60,242 nt of DNA from Acetofilamentum sp. (GTDB lineage Bacteria; Hydrothermota; 32-111): NCBI GenBank assembly GCA_020721805.1, contig DYMB01000009.1, forward strand, positions 1 to 60,242. Reading direction: 5' to 3'. The notes under the pieces are model-generated. The model was not told the origin of the DNA. It worked only from the letters and a program-made list of their open reading frames with translations, and searched no databases. Every line of letters begins with the position of its first letter. The stretch's first letter is position 1. Below are positions 55,205-60,242 of this stretch, piece by piece. The translations under genes and the position numbers were made by a program.

Positions 55205-57132
55205 AATATATTTTTTCCTTTAATAAAATAGATACCTTTTGAAAAGTTTTCAAAAGAGATCTTAAAAGATTTTCCCTTCTTTATCAATCTACCGGAAAAA
55301 TCGAAAATGGAATATTCATCCTGCATCCAGTTTAAATCCTTTTCTTTTAAAATTATGGTTTTATATTTTTTGAAAACATCAAAAGATTTTTCTGAAATAT
55401 AGAATCTCAGATAAGAATCTTTATCAACAAAAAACTCAACCCTATCTTCAAATCTTGTTAACGGTATCTCAATATCGTTTGAAAAGACTCTCAACCTTTC
55501 ACTATTGTCAGTATATTTTACTATTTTCAAACTATTTTCGGTTTTTATCTTTATTGTGTTTGAATCCGAAAAGATTAAAAATGGTTTATTGGAAAGGATC
55601 TGTAAATCACCATTGAATATAAAAGGTGAAGCATCAAGAATATTTTTTAAACCAAAAACTTTTTCCTTTGTAAATGGAACGGTATCCTTCTTTCCATATA
55701 ATGTTAAAGTGTATAATCCAGATTTATCTACTGAAAAGTCGAGTGTATATATTTTTCCATCCTTTTTAAAGTTCAATATTTCATCTTTTAAAAAACTTTT
55801 TAATTTGAAAGAGTCTATAACAATTGAATCGTTTTTAACAAAAAAAGAGAATGTTATAAGATTTGATAGGATGGAATAATCTATGTTTTTTGTTATTATG
55901 TCCTGTTGAAATATGTATTCTGGTTTTACATAACCATAACCATATTCTGAATCGTAACCTGGATCTCCAAGATCAACGGCAGATGAAATAAAAATATCAA
56001 GAATATCTTCCAGTTGATAACCCAGAGAAAACATTAAAGCGAAGAGTGATGATAGATGAGGGGTTGAAAATGATGTTCCTTCAAGAAAATAAAGATAAAA
56101 ACTTGAAACATTTGCAAGAGAATCTGTCTGTTCCACCATTGGTGCAAGAATTCCGCCATCATAGTTCCCATCACCATCGTTATCCTGATAAACCACACCA
56201 CCAGGAGCGACAAAATCAAGGTTGGTTCCATATTGTGAATAAGATGTTCTATTAAAGTTTAAATCCACAGCGCCACATGAAATAGCCTCTTCAAAACCTG
56301 CAGGATAGGAGAGTTGACTTACCCCTTCATTCCCTGAAGCGCATACAACCGCTACTCCTTTGTTTCTCGCATCGATGATCGCCTGGTGCAAAAGAGTCCA
56401 TCCCGAAGAATCTCCGGGTTCTCCCCCAAACGATAGGTTTAAAACATTACAACCGTTAGTTACTCCAAAATCTATCGCATCAACTATATCTGTCAAATTT
56501 CCTTCACCTTTATAATCAAGTGCTCGCAGGATGAGTATGGTTGGTTCTGATACTATGCCGGCTGTGGCATAACCGTTATCGATATGACTCGCTATAACAG
56601 ATGTAACCGCTGTCCCATGACCGTTCATATCGTTAGGATGTGGTTCATCACTGACAAAATCGTAAGGTGAAACAAAATTTATATTATCAAAATCACTGTA
56701 TTTATGATAACTACCATCGTTTGATATAACATATGGTTGTTCGTTTGAAGGTATTAAAAAATCTTCATAAGCACAACCCGAATCTATTATACCTATTTTC
56801 ACATTTCTATTACCATATATTCCCATGTCAAGTATAAGCGACAAATTGTAATGATTATTACCTAAAGACCATTGATTTGAAAAATAGGTATCGTTAGGAG
56901 TATAAAAGGATTTCACCCTGGGTTCAGGATAAATTTTAATGGCATCTGGAAAGAGTTTTTTCGCTTCTTCAATTTTTGAATCGATGACTATAAACTTATA
57001 TTTAGAATTCTTTTTTATAATATTTTTAAAATCTGTAGATGGGATGGAATCTTTGAACTCTAAAATGATTCTTTCGGAAAATAAGGGTAAAATGCAAAAT
57101 AAATAAAAAAATAAAATTGATAAATCTTTCAT
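55180..57132 (-). CDS. Secreted subtilisin-like (S8) protease with a type IX-like C-terminal tail
   Basis: A 650-residue protein: signal peptide (1-19), a short propeptide-like region, then the S8 domain with catalytic Asp117 (IGIIDSGCAYED), His172 (MNGHGTAVTSV), Asn268 (CASGNEG) and Ser354 (EGTSFSTPH). DNDGDGNYDGG (317-327) is a likely calcium loop. Two beta domains follow. The last 45 residues contain YSIFDFSGRLIKKG and FSKGIYFIKGK, the pattern of type A sorting domains recognised by type IX secretion. The ATG lies 8 bases after the -10 box, without ribosome binding site. Confidence 0.9.
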   Translation of the reverse strand: MKDLSILFFYLFCILPLFSERIILEFKDSIPSTDFKNIIKKNSKYKFIVIDSKIEEAKKLFPDAIKIYPEPRVKSFYTPNDTYFSNQWSLGNNHYNLSLILDMGIYGNRNVKIGIIDSGCAYEDFLIPSNEQPYVISNDGSYHKYSDFDNINFVSPYDFVSDEPHPNDMNGHGTAVTSVIASHIDNGYATAGIVSEPTILILRALDYKGEGNLTDIVDAIDFGVTNGCNVLNLSFGGEPGDSSGWTLLHQAIIDARNKGVAVVCASGNEGVSQLSYPAGFEEAISCGAVDLNFNRTSYSQYGTNLDFVAPGGVVYQDNDGDGNYDGGILAPMVEQTDSLANVSSFYLYFLEGTSFSTPHLSSLFALMFSLGYQLEDILDIFISSAVDLGDPGYDSEYGYGYVKPEYIFQQDIITKNIDYSILSNLITFSFFVKNDSIVIDSFKLKSFLKDEILNFKKDGKIYTLDFSVDKSGLYTLTLYGKKDTVPFTKEKVFGLKNILDASPFIFNGDLQILSNKPFLIFSDSNTIKIKTENSLKIVKYTDNSERLRVFSNDIEIPLTRFEDRVEFFVDKDSYLRFYISEKSFDVFKKYKTIILKEKDLNWMQDEYSIFDFSGRLIKKGKSFKISFENFSKGIYFIKGKNILWKIIKLF

Positions 57133-57140
57133 TCTTCTGG

Positions 57141-57168
57141 ATTATAACATTATAAAAAGTTTTTTCAA
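57141..57168 (-). promoter_or_regulatory. Promoter of the subtilase operon
   Basis: TTGAAA (57163-57168) and TATAAT (57141-57146) on the minus strand, 16 bases apart, with the subtilase ATG 8 bases after the -10 box. Confidence 0.75.
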
Positions 57169-57171
57169 CAG

Positions 57172-57375
57172 TTATTTCAGGCATAGTTCACATTTTTTAT
57201 AACCTTCTTTGATCGCCTGTTCTTCAGTGTCAGGCTCAAACCTTACACCCTTGTTTGAACTTATGATAGAGTTAATCCTGCAATCATGTTTTTCATTGTA
57301 AAGATCATGAAAAATTTTTTTTTCAATGTCCCCAAAATACCTGAAACCAAAACGAGAATTAACTACAATAGCCAA
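57172..57375 (-). CDS. Small Cys protein, Ada-type metal-binding-like, 67 residues
   Basis: A 67-residue protein starting with TTG, preceded by a strong AAAGGAGGG. It contains FHDLYNEKHDCRI and EEQAIKEGYKKCELC, which resembles the short motif of Ada-like zinc-binding domains (one Cys, then a Cys-x-x-Cys at the end). It may bind a metal or nucleic acid. Function unknown. Confidence 0.7.
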   Translation of the reverse strand: MAIVVNSRFGFRYFGDIEKKIFHDLYNEKHDCRINSIISSNKGVRFEPDTEEQAIKEGYKKCELCLK

Positions 57376-57460
57376 AATCCCTCCTTTATAAAAATTATAT
57401 TTTATAAAATTGGAAAAATCAAGATTTTTCTTGACTTTATAAAATTTTTAATTATTCTAT

Positions 57461-57476
57461 GTTAGAATAAACTAAC
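57461..57476. promoter_or_regulatory. Candidate DtxR-family operator
   Basis: GTTAG, six bases, CTAAC is a perfect inverted repeat 12 bases before the regulator's ATG. The arms match the core halves of iron-regulator boxes (TTAGG...CCTAA type), and the site lies in front of the dtxR-feoAB operon. A TTGACT at 57431 could be the -35 box, but no good -10 was found. Confidence 0.4.
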
Positions 57477-57488
57477 TTTTATATAGTT

Positions 57489-57923
57489 ATGAAAAAATTA
57501 TCAAGGAGTCTTGAGAATTATATTGAAGCAGTCTTTATAGTATCAAAAGAATATGGTAAATGTAGAGTAACCGATATACAAAAAAAGTTGAAGGTTTCGA
57601 AACCTTCAATAGTTAATGCGTTGAGTATTTTAAAAAAGAAAAAATTACTTTTTCAAGAAAAGTATGGTCTTATATATCTTACGGAGAGTGGTTTAAAAAC
57701 AGCAAAAAAGATATATAAAAAACATACAACCATATTGAAGTTTCTTGAGAATATTTTTGATTTAAGAGCAGTTAAGGCTGAAAAGATCGCTTGCGATATG
57801 GAGCATATAATTGATAAAAAGATCCAGAACAAGATGGAAAAAATTTTGAAAAATTTTAATCCTGAGGTTAAAAAAATTTTATATGGAGAAAAAGATGAAA
57901 CTTTCGCAATTAAAAGAGGGTGA
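57489..57923 (+). CDS. Iron/manganese-dependent repressor, DtxR family
   Basis: A 144-residue protein with winged-helix residues VTDIQKKLKVSKPSIVNAL and a metal-binding domain. His79, Cys102, Glu105 and His106 sit at the same numbers as the DtxR/IdeR ligands, favouring an iron sensor. Met10 of IdeR is Asn10 here, and the ancillary-site Glu83 and His98 are not conserved. The C-terminal SH3 domain is absent, as in short members. It heads the feoAB operon and probably represses it when iron is plentiful. Confidence 0.87.
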   Translation: MKKLSRSLENYIEAVFIVSKEYGKCRVTDIQKKLKVSKPSIVNALSILKKKKLLFQEKYGLIYLTESGLKTAKKIYKKHTTILKFLENIFDLRAVKAEKIACDMEHIIDKKIQNKMEKILKNFNPEVKKILYGEKDETFAIKRG

Positions 57924-58119
57924 AATGGTAAAAGTTGTATCTTTAAATGGAGGATGTAATTTTATAGTTAGAGTTAAAAATATGGGGATAACCGAAAAAA
58001 GCGTAATAAAAGTTTTAAAAAATGATGGAAGGGGTCCATTGATAGTTGAAAATAATGGTACAAAAATAATTTTAGGAAGAATGATGGCTGAGAAGATAGG
58101 GGTTGAAAGCAATGTATGA
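57895..58119 (+). CDS. feoA: FeoA, small protein of ferrous iron uptake
   Basis: A 74-residue SH3-like protein (LSQLKEGEMVKVVSLNGG, then RVKNMGITEKSVIKVL). The ATG at 57895 is preferred because GGAG lies 6 bases before it; an ATG four codons earlier is possible. It assists FeoB at the inner membrane. Both ends overlap neighbouring genes. Confidence 0.9.
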   Translation: MKLSQLKEGEMVKVVSLNGGCNFIVRVKNMGITEKSVIKVLKNDGRGPLIVENNGTKIILGRMMAEKIGVESNV

Positions 58120-60076
58120 AAAAATTGCGATAGTTGGACAACCTAATAGTGGTAAATCTTCTCTATTCAATTCTTTGACAGGTTTAAATCAGAGCATAGG
58201 AAACTGGCCTGGAGTTACTGTAGAAAAAAGGGAAGGAGTATTTTCTCTTAATGATAAAAAATTTGAAATTACAGATCTACCTGGAATTTATGGCTTAACA
58301 CAGATTAGTATAGATGAAAAGATATGTATAAATTTTCTTTTGGAAAATAATCCATCACTTATAATAAACATAATAGATGCTTCTAATCTTGAAAGATCTC
58401 TATTTTTAACATTACAACTCTTTTTTCTCGATATACCGATAGTCCTTTTTGTAAACAAGATGGATGTGGCAGCGACAAAAGGTATAAGAATAGATAAAAA
58501 GAAGATGGACGAAATATTTTTATGTGATATTGTTTATGGTTCCATAAAAAATGAAGAGGGAGTGGAAGAGTTAAAGAGAAAGATAGAAAAAAATATTGAA
58601 AAAAGAGTATGCAAAATAAAATATTTTAGAAGTGAAGATAGAATATATCATAATGTGGAAATAGTGAGTAATATTTTGGCAAAATATCCCACTTTAAAAA
58701 ATTTTCCAAAATTCTATTCCTTAAAATTGCTTGAAAATGATTTTTCATATTCTTCATCTGTTTATAAAAATATCACTCAGGATGATTATAAAACGATAAA
58801 GGATATTTTACAGCAACTTACAAAAGATCTTAAAAGTAAAGATTTTATGACGATAGATTGGTTTTATTCTTTAAGCAGGGGGATAACTGGAGAGATAAGT
58901 TTCAGGGAACTTTCTGATAAAAGAAGTTTAACTGATGAAATTGATAATGCGGTTTTAAATAGATTCTTCTCAATCCCAATTTTTTTGGTCTCATTTTTTC
59001 TTATATTCTTTTTAACATTCTTTTTAGGGGATATATTCTCTGATGGTATAAATTTTATTCTTGAAAAAACTTCTTTATTTTTTGAAAATAATCTTACAGA
59101 TGGGTTTTTAAAAGCATTTTTTAAAGATGGACTTATCGGTGGGATAGGTGCAATAATCACACTCATTCCATACATTTTTACTATGTATTTTCTTATCGGA
59201 TTTCTCGAGGATTCGGGTTATATGGCAAGGGTTGTTTTTATTATGGATAGGTTTATGCATAAGATAGGACTTCATGGAAAATCTTTTATATCCATGCTTC
59301 TTGGTTTTGGATGTTCAGTTCCAGCTATACTTTCAACCAGAACTCTCGATTCTCCAAAGGATAGAATAAAAACTATTCTTATAATTCCATTCATTCCCTG
59401 TGCTGCAAGGTTAACGGTTATGATCTTTCTGGGATCGATAATATTCGGTAAATTTGCTTTTCTTATCATATTTTTACTATTTTTACTTTCCATAATATTC
59501 TCCATAATATCAGGATTCATTTTTGATAAATTTTTTATAAAGGGAAAGAGTGAAGGACTCATAATGGAACTTCCCGATTACCATCTACCGACTCTTAAAA
59601 ATCTTTTTCTAAACTCATATTTTAAAGTTCTTGATTTTTTGAAAAAGGTTGGAGGGATAATATTTTTATTAACAATAATAATTTTTCTTTTATCATATTT
59701 CCCTGTAGAAAAGGAAGGTGGTTTTATAAAGATTTTTGGTGAAAAAATAACTCCATTGTTTAAACCTCTTGGTTTTGACATGGAAAGAAGCGTTGCTTTA
59801 ATAACTGGTTTTTTTGCAAAAGAATCGGTTCTATCAACTCTTGGTGTTCTTTATAAAACCGATTCACTTGGTGAAATTATCTCTTCAAAATGGTCACCAA
59901 AAGAAGGTGTTATATTTCTACTATTTTTAACCATATATCTTCCCTGTATAGCAACGGCGATCGTTATAAAACAGGAGACAAAATCCTTTTTTTACCTTTC
60001 TCTTGTCATAGTTTACTCTTTAATCTTTGCCTATGCTATTTCTTTATTTTTTAAACTAATCTTATTTTTTATATGA
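58112..60076 (+). CDS. feoB: Ferrous iron transporter FeoB
   Basis: A 654-residue protein read from the ATG at 58112. The GTPase domain has G1 GQPNSGKS (9-16), WPGVTVEKREG, G3 DLPGIYGL and G4 NKMD. The membrane part has two Gate segments: FLEDSGYMARVVFIMDRFM with LGFGCSVPAILSTRTL, and GFFAKESVLSTLGVLY. It carries Fe2+ across the inner membrane. The start overlaps feoA by 8 bases; a TTG three codons upstream is less likely. Confidence 0.95.
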   Translation: MYEKIAIVGQPNSGKSSLFNSLTGLNQSIGNWPGVTVEKREGVFSLNDKKFEITDLPGIYGLTQISIDEKICINFLLENNPSLIINIIDASNLERSLFLTLQLFFLDIPIVLFVNKMDVAATKGIRIDKKKMDEIFLCDIVYGSIKNEEGVEELKRKIEKNIEKRVCKIKYFRSEDRIYHNVEIVSNILAKYPTLKNFPKFYSLKLLENDFSYSSSVYKNITQDDYKTIKDILQQLTKDLKSKDFMTIDWFYSLSRGITGEISFRELSDKRSLTDEIDNAVLNRFFSIPIFLVSFFLIFFLTFFLGDIFSDGINFILEKTSLFFENNLTDGFLKAFFKDGLIGGIGAIITLIPYIFTMYFLIGFLEDSGYMARVVFIMDRFMHKIGLHGKSFISMLLGFGCSVPAILSTRTLDSPKDRIKTILIIPFIPCAARLTVMIFLGSIIFGKFAFLIIFLLFLLSIIFSIISGFIFDKFFIKGKSEGLIMELPDYHLPTLKNLFLNSYFKVLDFLKKVGGIIFLLTIIIFLLSYFPVEKEGGFIKIFGEKITPLFKPLGFDMERSVALITGFFAKESVLSTLGVLYKTDSLGEIISSKWSPKEGVIFLLFLTIYLPCIATAIVIKQETKSFFYLSLVIVYSLIFAYAISLFFKLILFFI

Positions 60077-60083
60077 TTTTCCC

Positions 60084-60114
60084 TTTGGGGTCAGTTTAAA
60101 AGACTGACCCAAAA
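60084..60114 (+). terminator. Hairpin terminator after feoB
   Basis: GGGTCAGT and ACTGACCC pair, extended by TTT/AAA, in the 30 bases after the feoB stop. The following run is A-rich and then TTT, so termination strength is uncertain. Confidence 0.6.
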
Positions 60115-60126
60115 TTTCTTGGGGTA

Positions 60127-60242
60127 TTGACAATATTTTATTTATAGTGTCTTATTTATAAAGAGGGTAATATTGCAGAAAAGATGGTGAACTTAAAAAA
60201 GAATGAAAAAATCAATACAATAATTGTATTAAAACAAAGGAG
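60127..60242 (+). other. Window end: possible promoter and gene start
   Basis: TTGACA at 60127-60132 is followed at 17 bases by TCTTAT. An open frame from an ATG at 60184 (MVNLKKNEKINTIIVL) runs off the window, and the last bases AAAGGAG could be the ribosome binding site of another gene. None of this can be decided from the window. Confidence 0.2.

Noticed and set aside
57377-57488. A riboswitch before the dtxR-feoAB operon
   Set aside because: The region is short and AT-rich; besides the palindrome no conserved multi-stem structure could be drawn.

Overview
The window looks like a chromosomal segment of an AT-rich, Gram-negative, probably anaerobic bacterium. Protein-coding DNA is strongly A+T biased and the 16S rRNA gene stands out by base composition. 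Envelope genes (predicted outer-membrane beta-barrels, several lipoproteins, a Wzi-like protein, an OmpA-domain protein, PBP1A) point to a two-membrane cell. A full V/A-type ATPase operon, superoxide reductase, rubredoxins, ferritin and three M42 aminopeptidases fit an anaerobe that uses peptides. A C-terminal tail resembling a type IX secretion signal on the subtilase suggests a lineage in or near the FCB group. I could not place the 16S rRNA by eye, so no taxon is claimed.

Layout. 1-530 (minus): the start of an adenine-specific DNA methyltransferase, preceded by an orphan 55-residue piece that looks like the N-terminus of a type III Mod protein. 782-3844 (minus): a 16S rRNA transcription unit read 16S, tRNA-Ile, a complete predicted outer-membrane protein gene, tRNA-Ala, with no 23S or 5S in the window. 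3923-6541 (minus): a small conserved-looking protein, a decayed TspO-like membrane protein gene and a GT-C type glycosyltransferase. 6890-8569 (plus): a carboxyltransferase without biotin domain. 8566-18869 (minus): V-ATPase in the order G/H, I, K, E, C, F, A, B, D, followed by a lipoprotein and a BaiN-like flavoprotein; rotor-ring residues match the sodium-binding type. 18978-23257 (plus): a lipid kinase-like gene, then an oxidative-stress cluster of ogg, a PerR-like regulator, flavin reductase-rubredoxin, ferritin, superoxide reductase and a broken rubrerythrin.

23280-36861 (minus) is the replication/cell-wall block: dnaA, dnaN, PBP1A, an OmpA-domain protein, a PP-loop enzyme, rsmG, parS, parA, parB, three M42 peptidases, an M23 peptidase, bactofilin and a lipoprotein. 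dnaA-dnaN, parS and rsmG-parAB together suggest proximity to the replication origin. 37113-47531 (plus) is a surface-polysaccharide operon (polyprenyl-phosphate sugar transferases, Wzi-like barrel, epimerase, acetyltransferase, aminotransferase) running into a shortened uvrC and an ABC-2 exporter. 47752-57375 (minus) holds an Ig-like lipoprotein with a beta-barrel protein, the tldD/tldE pair, a Sua5/YrdC protein, purE, a TPR-like lipoprotein, a secreted subtilase and a small Cys protein. 57489-60076 (plus) is a DtxR-feoA-feoB iron-uptake operon.

Genes are packed into long operons with 1-40 base overlaps. Promoters are readable by eye and nearly all have 16-base spacers. At five operon heads the ATG lies only 6-9 bases after the -10 box with no ribosome binding site, suggesting that leaderless mRNAs are common here. 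The most unusual features are the membrane-protein gene inside the rRNA operon, the internal rubredoxin start inside the flavin reductase-rubredoxin gene, and a recently broken rubrerythrin.
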